The position numbers and the translations under genes are program-made. Under the pieces are notes generated by a model. The model was not told where the DNA came from. It saw only the letters and a program-made list of their open reading frames with translations, and searched no databases. Positions 1 through 6,782 of a stretch of DNA of 64,000 bases are shown one piece after another. Every line of letters begins with the position of its first letter. Within the stretch, counting starts at the first letter, position 1. This DNA comes from Acidobacteriaceae bacterium (GTDB lineage Bacteria > Acidobacteriota > Terriglobia > Terriglobales > Acidobacteriaceae): the NCBI GenBank assembly GCA_003134995.1, contig PLDC01000005.1, forward strand, positions 62,001 to 126,000. Direction: 5' to 3'.

Positions 1-2
1 GT

Positions 3-899
3 TTCCATCTAAAGCCCCTCGCCCAGTTGCTCGGAGCATTTCCCCGCCTCGGCATCGTACTGCTCGACCGCCATCGCGCGCGCCTGTTCGATCTCCGCCT
101 CGGCGAACTCAGCGAGCGCATGGATTTCGTTCATCCCCTTACCCGCCGCGGCCGCGGCGCTGGCTTCGGAGCCTACGATGCCGGCCACGCCGAGCGCCGC
201 GTCGCCGACGACGCCCTCCATCATTTCAAGTTCATCGCCCAGTTCATCAAAGACTCGTTGGAAAAAAACATGTTCGAGAAGTGGATCATCGGCTGCCAGG
301 ATGTTCACTGGTCGCAGTTCGAAGCTCAACTGCATTCCTATGCGAAGCAAAAACTACTGGGCCGCTTTAATGCCGAAATAGCTCACGTGAGTAATGAAGA
401 AGTTCGCTCGCAAGCCGAAAAGATTTTCGCCGACTCGCAACAGCACCGCTGCCAGGAGGTCGTCAGCGAGACCATCAACCAGGCCCGCCACCATGCCCGC
501 GGAGTCACCGGATTGCGCCGCGTCCTCAACTCCCTCGAGTTAGGCGAAGTGCAAACCCTGCTCATCGGCCAGAACTATCACGCTCAGGCCGTCGAGTGCG
601 CCGGCTGCGGCCACCTTGACGCCCACCTCGTTAGCCTCTGTCCAGTTTGTAGCCGCGAGACTCGCGAGGTCGTCGACGTTTCCGAAGCCATCCTGCCCTG
701 GGTAATCCGCCACGACATCGAACTGTTCTACGTCAAAGATGATCCCGAGTTCGACAAAGTAGGCAACATCGCCGCGCTGTTACGCTTCCGCTCCGAACAA
801 AACAAAAACGTGCGCTCCATCACCGAGATCCCAGCGCACCCATCTCTAGGTCGCCAACCAGGATTAGTAGGCCGCTACCGAGGCGCAGCCATCGGCTGA
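3..899 (+). CDS. baeRF-type eRF1-like protein, 5' partial
   Basis: The reading frame is open from the left edge, so the N-terminus lies outside the window; 298 residues are visible. The sequence resembles the bacterial archaeo-eukaryotic release factor (baeRF, family 10-like) group. It shows an eRF1 domain-2-like strand (GIVLLDRHRARLFDLRLGEL), the family segment around KWIIGCQDVHWSQFEAQLH, and a C-terminal zinc-ribbon-like element with cysteine pairs CAGC and CPVC about 10 residues apart. These proteins are predicted to act at the ribosome, but their biochemical role in bacteria is largely unproven. A TTG at 27 is an internal codon and not the likely start. Family call is from motif memory; function is inferred. 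Confidence 0.72.
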   Translation, partial: FHLKPLAQLLGAFPRLGIVLLDRHRARLFDLRLGELSERMDFVHPLTRRGRGAGFGAYDAGHAERRVADDALHHFKFIAQFIKDSLEKNMFEKWIIGCQDVHWSQFEAQLHSYAKQKLLGRFNAEIAHVSNEEVRSQAEKIFADSQQHRCQEVVSETINQARHHARGVTGLRRVLNSLELGEVQTLLIGQNYHAQAVECAGCGHLDAHLVSLCPVCSRETREVVDVSEAILPWVIRHDIELFYVKDDPEFDKVGNIAALLRFRSEQNKNVRSITEIPAHPSLGRQPGLVGRYRGAAIG

Positions 900-1041
900 A
901 TTCCAATCCCCTCAGAGGTTGGGATTTAGCTGAGCGCGCGCAAACACAAAAATGGGGTGCCCCATTTCTCGCGTCCTTTGCGAGAAGTGGGAACCACGAA
1001 CGCCTGCAGCAAAGGTCTCCAAAGTCGAGGCGCCACTACAA

Positions 1042-1183
1042 GTGTAGAGCGGAGACTCATATCCGGTGCTTTTGACTTTGATCCCAACCGTGCCGCCAGC
1101 ACAACCGTGGAAAGATCGGCACTTCAGCGCCGCGTAAAGCTCCAAAAACTCAAACGGGCATCAGCCCCAGCGCGGCAGTTCAT
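1042..1183. repeat. Dispersed repeat, copy 1 (degenerate)
   Basis: This stretch is recognisably related to 2604-2800. Both run from a GTGTxGAGCGGA start, through CTTTGACTTTG- or CTCTGACTTTG-like text, to a shared block CAGCGCCGCGTAAAGCTCCA and a final GCGCGGCA. The two copies are direct repeats flanking the acyl-CoA-dehydrogenase-like gene, and this copy reaches into that gene's last codons. Copy 1 has lost the clean hairpin found in copy 2. Confidence 0.6.
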
Positions 1184-2414
1184 CCAAACCAATCCCCAGT
1201 GCAATCTTCCCAATCACTTCATGCGTAAGAAACGCATTCGCCGGATGAATCCTTCCCAAGCGCGCATCGCGTAACAAACGCTCGTATCCCGCCGACCGAA
1301 AAATTCCATGCCCGCCAGCCACATCAAGCCCAAGATCCACCACCCGCCACGACGCTTCCACCGCCCGATATTTCGCCGCGAAAATCTTCACCGCCCACTC
1401 GGCGCCGTAATCCACGCCCTTCGACCAGTCCTTAGCAATGCGATCAAGATGCGGCCCGATCGATTCCAACTCAATCACCATCTCCGCAACCGCGTGCTGA
1501 ATCTCCGGATGGTAAGCCATCGACCGCGTCAGCGCGAGCGAACTCTTGCTTTTCACAGAAGCAATGCTCTTATCCAGCGCCCGCTTGGCCAGCCCGTAAT
1601 AAACATTCGCAAACCCCAACAGCGCCCACGCAAACATCGAGAGAACATACCCATCGATTCCAGCACCCCCGGCCGGAACGATCCGCGCAACGTACCGGTC
1701 CGGAATGAAAACGTTCTCGAGGACCGTGTCATCGCTGCGCGTAGCGCGCATGCCGAGAACGTCCCAGGTTTCCTTAATGGTGTACCCGCTGCTGTCGCGC
1801 GGCATAAACGCGTGCACAATCTTCGGATGGCTGGGATCGCTCGTATCCATTCCATGCATGCCGAAACGCGTCCAGACCGGAGTCAGGCTTCCAAACTGTT
1901 TGCGGCCGGTAAAGCGATAGCCGCCATCCACCCGTTCCGCCTTCGTAGTAGAAAGAAGCACGGGAAGATCGTTGCCGCTCTCCGCGTGACCGGCTGCAAA
2001 AATTTCTCCCGCGGCGGCCTCGCGCAACATCCATTCGAGCGACGCATCTCCCTGCCGCCACAGATCGGCGGCCACACCCACCCAATAAAGATGCATATTC
2101 ACTGCCAGCGCAGTCGCCGGAGCGTAGTAAGCCAGCCGCCGCTGCTCGCGGCACACTTCGGCGAGATTCAATCCAGGCCCACCAAATTTCTCCGGAACCG
2201 GCAGCACAAGATATTTCGCAGCGCGAAGTTCCTCGAAATCCTCTTCGAAAAATCGATTCTCCCGGTCATAGCCAGCCGCGCGTGAATCAAACCGCGCCAG
2301 CATCTCCTCTGTAAGCCCACCGGTCGAAACCTCACACGCAGCACTGCGTTTTTTCGTCGAGCCCCCACCGCCGCTCGATGGATGCGGAGACTTCACCTTA
2401 GAAGTTTTCGCCAC
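1161..2414 (-). CDS. Acyl-CoA dehydrogenase-like flavoprotein
   Basis: The 417-aa product has the acyl-CoA dehydrogenase fold order. An N-terminal helical domain (LPVPEKFGGPGLNLAEVCREQR) is followed by a beta domain (GHAESGNDLP, GYRFTGRKQFGSLTPVW) and a C-terminal helical domain ending in GGHGIFRSAGYERLLRDAR. The usual YEGT catalytic-glutamate motif is not seen, so it may be a divergent dehydrogenase or a related flavin monooxygenase; the substrate is unknown. I chose a GTG start at 2412-2414 because GAGGAAG lies six bases upstream. The frame stays open to 2771, but that extension only translates dispersed-repeat DNA. Residues 3-25 form a low-complexity Ser/Gly/Lys leader. It appears monocistronic. 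Confidence 0.8.
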   Translation of the reverse strand: MAKTSKVKSPHPSSGGGGSTKKRSAACEVSTGGLTEEMLARFDSRAAGYDRENRFFEEDFEELRAAKYLVLPVPEKFGGPGLNLAEVCREQRRLAYYAPATALAVNMHLYWVGVAADLWRQGDASLEWMLREAAAGEIFAAGHAESGNDLPVLLSTTKAERVDGGYRFTGRKQFGSLTPVWTRFGMHGMDTSDPSHPKIVHAFMPRDSSGYTIKETWDVLGMRATRSDDTVLENVFIPDRYVARIVPAGGAGIDGYVLSMFAWALLGFANVYYGLAKRALDKSIASVKSKSSLALTRSMAYHPEIQHAVAEMVIELESIGPHLDRIAKDWSKGVDYGAEWAVKIFAAKYRAVEASWRVVDLGLDVAGGHGIFRSAGYERLLRDARLGRIHPANAFLTHEVIGKIALGIGLDELPRWG

Positions 2415-2470
2415 GAATTCTTCCTCGTACCTGGATTCAACTTTTCCAAGCCATTCTACAGAAAAGCAGG

Positions 2471-2591
2471 CAAGCGCCACGCAACTCTCTGTCATTGATA
2501 ACCGGGCGCCACTCAACTCTTTGCAATTGCGAACCGGGCGCCACGCAACTCTTCTGTCATTGCGAACCGGGCGCCAAGCCCGGTGAGTAAC
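2471..2591. repeat. About 33-bp tandem repeat array
   Basis: Three to four units occur head to tail, each built on CGAACCGGGCGCCAC, then GCAACTCT, then xGTCATTG. Units start near 2497, 2530 and 2563, with a partial unit from 2471. The last unit ends differently, in GCCAAGCCCGGTGAGTAAC. A solitary copy with the same ending occurs at 2947-2995. There is no spacer variation of the CRISPR type. Confidence 0.7.
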
Positions 2592-2603
2592 CTGCTTTTG
2601 TCC

Positions 2604-2800
2604 GTGTGGAGCGGACACTCCTGTCCGCTGCCTCTGACTTTGCTCTTGCCCTTGCTTTCGTTCTTGACCTCGACTCTCCCTGTCCCTCCATTCGGAGGGT
2701 CCTCCACGAACGCCCGCAGCGTCGTGGAAGAGCGGCGCTTCCAGCGCCGCGTAAAGCTCCAGAGAATTCAACCGGGCTTCAGCCCCCGCGCGGCAACTTC
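2604..2800. repeat. Dispersed repeat, copy 2 with GCGGACA hairpin
   Basis: This is the better-preserved copy of the element at 1042-1183. Near its start it has the perfect inverted repeat GCGGACA-CTCC-TGTCCGC. It ends in the shared block CAGCGCCGCGTAAAGCTCCA followed by CCCCCGCGCGGCA. It lies upstream of the acyl-CoA-dehydrogenase-like gene. Confidence 0.6.
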
Positions 2801-2946
2801 CGCCAGTTCTCCGCAGAGCGCCTTCTGCGCTTCCTAGTCGCCCTCGATCAGGACGTGCACATCGTCGTAAAGCCCCACCACAACAGAAAAAACGCCCCCG
2901 CCCTGCAAGTCTTCTGAGGCCGGGTCAGAAAGAGCCGGCAAGTCCC

Positions 2947-2995
2947 CACTCAACTCTTTGTCACTCCGAACCGGGCGCCAAGCCCGGTGAGGAAC
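2947..2995. repeat. Solitary copy of the 33-bp repeat
   Basis: This copy reads CACTCAACTCTTTGTCACT followed by CCGAACCGGGCGCCAAGCCCGGTGAGGAAC, matching the last unit of the tandem array at 2471-2591 at most positions. Confidence 0.6.
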
Positions 2996-3145
2996 CCGCT
3001 GTTCACGTCTCTGCACGGTGGTGTGCCGTAAAATGGAGGCGAGCCAACGGCATTGTGTTCGGGCGCGCGGCAGGAGGTCGCGCCTAGGAGGGCAACACAG
3101 GTTGAATGGATGGTGCCCGCCGTGAACGGGCATCGAAGGTTAACT

Positions 3146-3197
3146 TCATGCGGACTTGATCGTCCGCTGCACCGCAACGGGCATGCGCTTCAGTGTC
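3146..3197 (-). pseudogene. 3' part of a 60-aa gene interrupted by the IS
   Basis: Minus-strand codons from 3197 to the TGA at 3146-3148 encode the C-terminal 17 residues (TLKRMPVAVQRTIKSA plus a split Arg codon) of the gene whose 5' part is at 5102-5232. Deleting the IS and one target duplication joins the two parts in frame. Confidence 0.75.
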
Positions 3198-3205
3198 CTA
3201 AATTG
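3198..3205. repeat. Left 8-bp target-site duplication
   Basis: The sequence CTAAATTG directly abuts the left IS end and is repeated exactly at 5102-5109. Eight-base duplications are usual for the IS1595 family. Confidence 0.88.
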
Positions 3206-3237
3206 GGCAAATATATCCTTGACACACATGTGAATTT
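3206..3237 (+). repeat. Left terminal inverted repeat
   Basis: It begins GGCAAATATATCCTTG and continues through ACATGTGAAT. It matches the reverse complement of 5070-5101 at 26 of 32 positions. The -35 box of the transposase promoter lies inside it. Confidence 0.85.
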
Positions 3238-3247
3238 AGGGTATATT
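3219..3247 (+). promoter_or_regulatory. Transposase promoter, probably leaderless
   Basis: A perfect -35 TTGACA (3219-3224), a 17-bp spacer and a -10 TATATT (3242-3247) lie in and next to the left terminal repeat. The ATG is at 3255, only seven bases past the -10 box. Transcription should therefore start at or next to the start codon, leaving no room for a Shine-Dalgarno site. Confidence 0.75.
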
Positions 3248-3254
3248 TTCATAC

Positions 3255-4232
3255 ATGGACACCCCGAACACTCTCCAAGAAGCCATCGTTTACTTCTCTA
3301 ATCCTGACCGCGCTTTCGAGTACGCAAAGAAACTCCGCTGGCCAGATGGGAAGGTTGTTTGCCCACGTTGCAATGGGGCAAAGCACTCGTTCATCAAGAC
3401 CCGCCGCATCTGGTTTTGCTACGACTGCAAGAAGCAATTCACCTTGAAACTGGGTACGGTTTTCGAGGACTCGCCGCTTGGACTCGATAAGTGGATGACT
3501 GGATTCTGGCTGCTGGTCAATTGCAAGAACGGTGTTTCCAGCATGGAGATTCACCGTGCTTTGGGAATCACACAGAAGGCGGCATGGTTCATGCTGCAAC
3601 GCCTTCGGCTTGCTATCCAAGACGATTTTTTCGGCAGCAAACTCGGCGGCGAGGTCGAAGTAGACGAATCCTTCATTGGTGGCAAGGCGCGAAACATGCA
3701 CCTGAGTGAGCGCAAGCGCCGGATTACTGGAACGGGCACGAAGGACAAGACTGCTGTCATGGGCATCTTGGAGCGTGGCGGAAAGATTCGCACCACCGTC
3801 GTACCGAATCGCAAGAAGGCTGCATTGCAGGGCGAAGTCCGCAAGCATGTCGAAGCTGGCGCGGCTCTCTACTCCGATGCTCTGCTTTCCTATGAAGGAC
3901 TCGCTACCGACTACGCGCACAAGGTTGTCGATCATGCCGTGCAATACGTGGATGGCCGCGTACACACCAACGGCCTTGAGAATTTCTGGTCGCTCCTCAA
4001 GCGCGGCATCTCGGGCACGTATGTGTCGGTCGAACCGTTTCATCTTTTTCGCTACCTTGATGAACAAACTTTCCGATTCAACAACCGTAAAGACATGAAT
4101 GACGGCCAACGCTTCCAACTCGCCATGTCCCAGATCAGCGGCAAGCGTCTCACCTATTCGGAACTGACAGGTAAAGATCAATCGCCGCGCCACGAAGCGA
4201 CAGGGGCGCGGGAAACACCCATCCCGTTCTAG
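3255..4232 (+). CDS. IS1595-family (ISXO2-like) transposase
   Basis: The 325-aa DDE-type transposase has an N-terminal zinc ribbon (C36xxC39 and C55xxC58) and a helical region typical of IS1595 proteins. The ISXO2-like catalytic core shows VEVDESFIGG (D137), LYSDAL (D208) and HTNGLENFWSLLKRG (N239/E242). It should recognise the GGCAA terminal repeats and make 8-bp target duplications, as seen here. No disruption is visible. Its TAG stop shares the palindrome CTAG (4229-4232) with the stop of the convergent 52-aa gene. The start is the ATG directly behind the promoter at 3219-3247; translation is probably leaderless. A 314-aa open frame on the opposite strand is only a shadow of this gene. Confidence 0.93.
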   Translation: MDTPNTLQEAIVYFSNPDRAFEYAKKLRWPDGKVVCPRCNGAKHSFIKTRRIWFCYDCKKQFTLKLGTVFEDSPLGLDKWMTGFWLLVNCKNGVSSMEIHRALGITQKAAWFMLQRLRLAIQDDFFGSKLGGEVEVDESFIGGKARNMHLSERKRRITGTGTKDKTAVMGILERGGKIRTTVVPNRKKAALQGEVRKHVEAGAALYSDALLSYEGLATDYAHKVVDHAVQYVDGRVHTNGLENFWSLLKRGISGTYVSVEPFHLFRYLDEQTFRFNNRKDMNDGQRFQLAMSQISGKRLTYSELTGKDQSPRHEATGARETPIPF

Positions 4233-4387
4233 TCCTTGCCGTGTTTCTTCTTCTTCGGGGCAGTGAGTTTCCTGCCCTTTTTTCTCGCCTTCCCGACTGC
4301 GGTCTTAGGAACTTTGAAAAGTGCCATCATGCCACGTTCAAAGTTCTCTAGCGCCTTCGGCCCTTCGATATATTCAGGTTGCTTCAT
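4229..4387 (-). CDS. 52-aa basic IS passenger protein
   Basis: This short gene starts with ATG at 4385-4387, overlapping the stop of the upstream passenger gene in an ATGA arrangement, so translation is probably coupled. The product starts MKQPEYIEGPKALENFERGM and ends in a strongly basic tail rich in Lys (KARKKGRK, APKKKKHGKD). Small proteins of this EYxEGPxALxNFxR type recur next to IS1595-like transposases as far as I recall, but I know of no assigned function. DNA or RNA binding through the basic tail is only a guess. Its TAG stop overlaps that of the transposase. Confidence 0.72.
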   Translation of the reverse strand: MKQPEYIEGPKALENFERGMMALFKVPKTAVGKARKKGRKLTAPKKKKHGKD

Positions 4388-5052
4388 AAGTGCATTGTAT
4401 TCGGCAAAAAACCAAATCTAGCCTTATCGAACACCAGTTTAAACATCTGGGTGCGTTCCGCATCGCCGTCCATGTATCGCACGGTGAGCGGGTATTCGTC
4501 CTGTTCTGGTTGCGGGTCTGTGTCTTTCACGAATGAAAGTAAAAGCGTACCCCACCCTAAATGGTCAACAATGCGTGAATCTATACTCGCCCCTTTCTCG
4601 CGCAACTCGTAGGTCAAAATCAAGGGCACTGGCGGCTTCACGTATGCCTCTGACCCGAAACATAGTGTCCATGTACCTTTTTTCGACTGAATCGGGTCGA
4701 AGCGCACATCGGTTGGTATCCTTCCCCCTAAGTGTTCAATTCGGAACCACACGGGAGTATTCTTGCTATCTGTCTGTTCCATCCATACCTTTATTCCGAA
4801 CTGGCTGGCGATATGCAGCCCTAACCGAGGGCCATCATCGAGATACTTCTGTACCTTCTTGTGTTCATCAGCCCACGCCAGATAGCACGCAATCAAAAGG
4901 CACAGTACAGCTATCGCCCCTGTCGCACCCAAAGCCCACTTATTGCTTTTTTCAGCATAAAATATGTAGGCTCCTAGCACAGTGAAGAGGGCGCAACTCA
5001 TAAGCGCCCACCAATGGCGAAGCACAGCCCTACAAAAGAGGTAAATACGCAT
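4384..5052 (-). CDS. IS passenger membrane protein, unknown function
   Basis: The 222-aa product has two predicted membrane helices near the N-terminus (about residues 10-31, WWALMSCALFTVLGAYIFYA, and 38-60, ALGATGAIAVLCLLIACYLA). A soluble domain of about 155 residues with no motif I recognise follows. The ATG at 5050-5052 is chosen over an upstream TTG (5070) because a candidate promoter at 5059-5088 would start transcripts right at it. It forms a two-gene unit with the 52-aa gene and lies wholly inside the IS, transcribed against the transposase. It could protect, regulate or simply hitchhike on the element. Confidence 0.7.
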   Translation of the reverse strand: MRIYLFCRAVLRHWWALMSCALFTVLGAYIFYAEKSNKWALGATGAIAVLCLLIACYLAWADEHKKVQKYLDDGPRLGLHIASQFGIKVWMEQTDSKNTPVWFRIEHLGGRIPTDVRFDPIQSKKGTWTLCFGSEAYVKPPVPLILTYELREKGASIDSRIVDHLGWGTLLLSFVKDTDPQPEQDEYPLTVRYMDGDAERTQMFKLVFDKARFGFLPNTMHL

Positions 5053-5058
5053 AGCGCC

Positions 5059-5088
5059 AGTATGAAGCAATATTCACATGTGGCGCAA
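5059..5088 (-). promoter_or_regulatory. Candidate promoter of IS passenger genes
   Basis: On the minus strand, TTGCGC (5083-5088), an 18-bp spacer and CATACT (5059-5064) stand six bases before the ATG at 5052. This mirrors the leaderless layout at the other end of the element, though the boxes match consensus less well. Confidence 0.4.
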
Positions 5089-5101
5089 GTATATAATTGC
5101 C
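5070..5101 (-). repeat. Right terminal inverted repeat
   Basis: Read on the minus strand it begins GGCAATTATATACTTG and includes CACATGTGAAT, pairing with 3206-3237. Confidence 0.85.
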
Positions 5102-5109
5102 CTAAATTG
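5102..5109. repeat. Right 8-bp target-site duplication
   Basis: CTAAATTG is identical to 3198-3205 and directly follows the right IS end. Confidence 0.88.
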
Positions 5110-5232
5110 GCGCAGCGTATTCGCTTTGTCGCCACGGATAAAGGCATACCCGCTGGTCTTGGCTGGCGGGACAAGCTGAACCACGACGGGAGGCACATTA
5201 TTCACTTTACTCACTTTTGTGACTTTACTCAT
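5102..5232 (-). pseudogene. 5' part of a 60-aa gene interrupted by the IS
   Basis: An ATG at 5230-5232 follows a strong Shine-Dalgarno site, GGAGGTG (5241-5247), eight bases upstream. The frame reads MSKVTKVSKVNNVPPVVVQL and on to the target site CAATTTAG, where the IS interrupts it. Joined to 3146-3197 it gives exactly 61 codons, with total length 183 nt. The intact protein is 60 residues, basic at its C-terminus, with no family I recognise. In the present arrangement translation would run a few codons into the IS and stop. Confidence 0.75.
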
Positions 5233-5368
5233 TTTTTGAACACCTCCACTTACACAATCTTATGATACGCTCGACGGGTAACGGCGAGCAATCCTCAGGA
5301 TCTGAATCTTCTTGTCGTTTTCGAACTACGGGCACTACACTTCTCCTGCTACGGGAGGCGCCCGACCT

Positions 5369-6070
5369 GTGAAACACTCCAATCTGTTCCTGCTCTGCAC
5401 CCTTCTATTGGTCTGTTCATCGTGTGCCAACATCAAACGCCAAAAAGTGACCGATGAAAACAAAGACAAACTCATTAGCGAGGTTGCAACCAGCAAGGAC
5501 CTGACCGACGAGGAGCGGCAACTCCTGTCCGGGTACATCGCGCGACAAAATGTATCACGCATATTCCAAGGCGGCACGCCCAGCATTCCTACGGGTAAGA
5601 CAATCGGCGAGATGATCGAGGACCAACGGAAATGGGTCGCTCAGAACGCAGAAAAAAAGAAAGCGGAAGAGGAAAAAGTGCAGAAGTTATCAGCCGAAAT
5701 TGCGGCTAAAGAGGCAGCACTGCGTGAATTTGTGACAGTGACTTTGTACAGTCTTAAGGAATCCGAGTACGGTGGCATGAAGGGATTTGAAGCACGCATC
5801 GCATTCAAGGCGGGAAGCAAGGACATCCGCGCCTTCCAAGGTAATCTGGCCCTGTCCGATGTGCTGGGAAATTCTGTGGGCGAACTTCCCGTGAGAGTGT
5901 TAACCCCACTGAAGGCCCGTGAATCCGGAACTATGGACTACAGCAACCTTTATATGGCCTTTCGTGAACTGCAAGGAAAACGTCTAGAGGACATCAAGGC
6001 ACAGTGGAAACCCACGAAGATACTGTTTGCAGATTCTACGGAATTGTCTGTACTCAGAGGCGCAGATTGA
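5369..6070 (+). CDS. Putative lipoprotein with coiled coil
   Basis: The 233-aa product begins with a short hydrophobic signal (KHSNLFLLCTLLLVCSSC). Cys16 or Cys19 could be the lipidated residue, although the match to a lipobox is loose. A charged helical stretch around residues 80-120, rich in Lys, Glu and Ala, is probably a coiled coil; a beta-rich domain of about 110 residues follows. I recognise no family. The GTG start at 5369 is preferred because GGGAGG lies ten bases upstream; an earlier TTG at 5312 lacks such a site. It stands alone between the IS and the toxin-antitoxin pair. Confidence 0.65.
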   Translation: MKHSNLFLLCTLLLVCSSCANIKRQKVTDENKDKLISEVATSKDLTDEERQLLSGYIARQNVSRIFQGGTPSIPTGKTIGEMIEDQRKWVAQNAEKKKAEEEKVQKLSAEIAAKEAALREFVTVTLYSLKESEYGGMKGFEARIAFKAGSKDIRAFQGNLALSDVLGNSVGELPVRVLTPLKARESGTMDYSNLYMAFRELQGKRLEDIKAQWKPTKILFADSTELSVLRGAD

Positions 6071-6107
6071 GCCCCTCACGCCCTTTGTGGAATGGCGGGC
6101 CCCCCGT

Positions 6108-6530
6108 CTACCCAATCAGCGGATTAACCACCCGAACCGTCCCGTAACTCTGCTTCGCCGCCAAGTCCTCGGAGTACAAAATCGCCGCGCCTGATTGCTC
6201 TGCCGCTTGCAGAATGAGGGCATCCCAAAAAGAAGTCTTGTATCGCGCTTCGATCTCCAAGGCCTGGATCACAGCCTCGGGAGCGTTGACCACGATCTCC
6301 CAGCTCATGTAGTCGTAGATCAGACGGCGGATCTCGTCCGCAGCAAGGGGGCGCGCAACCTTGCGCCGCAGGTTGACGCAAAGCTCCTGCAAAACCTGCG
6401 TGCTCAAGACGCCCTGCCCGCTCGTCCACAAGCGCTCGACGAGCTGGCGTGCCCGCTCGTGCTTGATTCCCGTAGAGCGGTCATGGGCGTAGATCAGAAT
6501 GTTGGTGTCAACGAAATATTTGTCGGCCAT
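6108..6530 (-). CDS. vapC: PIN-domain toxin, VapC-like
   Basis: The 140-aa product is a complete PIN domain: VDTNILIYAHD (D8), QELCVN (E49), SFWDALILQAA (D103) and LYSEDL (E121/D122) supply the acidic metal-binding residues of the family. VapC toxins are RNases that are silenced by their antitoxin. The gene follows its antitoxin by 18 bp on the same strand, with a purine-rich GGCGAGGG before the ATG, so the two form an operon. All catalytic acids are present, unlike the damaged PIN gene at 8593-9012. Confidence 0.87.
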   Translation of the reverse strand: MADKYFVDTNILIYAHDRSTGIKHERARQLVERLWTSGQGVLSTQVLQELCVNLRRKVARPLAADEIRRLIYDYMSWEIVVNAPEAVIQALEIEARYKTSFWDALILQAAEQSGAAILYSEDLAAKQSYGTVRVVNPLIG

Positions 6531-6548
6531 CGTACGCGCCCTCGCCAG

Positions 6549-6782
6549 TTATCGTTCATGAAGTTCGTCCCGCGAGCGAGCAGGCGTCCACCGAAGATCC
6601 ATTCCTTCGCGTAGCCGTGCCAGTGCCCGCTTGCGCGCACGATGGAAAGCCTTGCGCTCGCGGACGATTTGTTCCAGGCGTGCCGCCAGCATGGCACTGA
6701 TCGAGGTGTCCTCTTCCGCCGCCAATACTCGGGCCTCGCGCAGCAGATCGGCATCCAGCTTGAGTGTGACATTGGTTTTCAT
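6549..6782 (-). CDS. vapB: Ribbon-helix-helix antitoxin, VapB-like
   Basis: The 77-aa product begins MKTNVTLKLDADLLREARVL, a ribbon-helix-helix pattern, with a charged C-terminal tail (RARKRALARLREG, RSRDELHER) suited to binding a PIN toxin. It would bind its own promoter and neutralise the toxin encoded at 6108-6530. The ATG at 6780-6782 is preferred because it starts the DNA-binding strand directly; an in-frame codon at 6827 adds a hydrophobic 15-residue leader with no such pattern. No clear Shine-Dalgarno site is seen. Confidence 0.8.
   Translation of the reverse strand: MKTNVTLKLDADLLREARVLAAEEDTSISAMLAARLEQIVRERKAFHRARKRALARLREGMDLRWTPARSRDELHER

Larger units (their letters stand above)
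2415..3145. other. Gene-free region filled with dispersed repeats
   Basis: No convincing gene was found here. The region holds a short tandem array (2471-2591), repeat copy 2 (2604-2800) and a single further repeat copy (2947-2995). On the minus strand, 2780-2930 reads as two short peptides separated by a TAG. This could be a decayed gene end, but I could not identify it. Confidence 0.5.
3206..5101. mobile_element. IS1595-like element with passenger genes, 1896 bp
   Basis: The ends are defined by terminal inverted repeats starting GGCAA (3206-3237 and 5070-5101, 26 of 32 positions identical) and by the 8-bp direct duplication CTAAATTG on both sides. Cargo: a plus-strand transposase (3255-4232) and two convergent minus-strand genes (4384-5052 and 4229-4387). 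IS1595-family elements are known to carry passenger genes, so this layout fits. Both ends and the transposase are intact, so the copy may still be active. It lies inside a small host gene that can be rebuilt exactly, which suggests a fairly recent insertion. Confidence 0.88.

Noticed and set aside
1308-2285. A 325-aa plus-strand frame opposite the acyl-CoA-dehydrogenase-like gene
   Set aside because: The composition (rich in Arg, Pro and His) is that of a shadow frame of a GC-rich gene; no family signature.
2471-2591. Possible CRISPR array
   Set aside because: Units follow each other with no unique spacers between them, and no cas gene is near.
2780-3133. Minus-strand peptides ending VVVGLYDDVHVLIEGD and ALCGELAEVAARGG
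   Set aside because: They may be the end of a decayed gene, but they overlap dispersed repeats and I could not tie them to any family.
3249-4193. A 314-aa open frame on the minus strand opposite the transposase
   Set aside because: It fully overlaps a well-recognised transposase, has no motif, and the coding evidence favours the plus strand.
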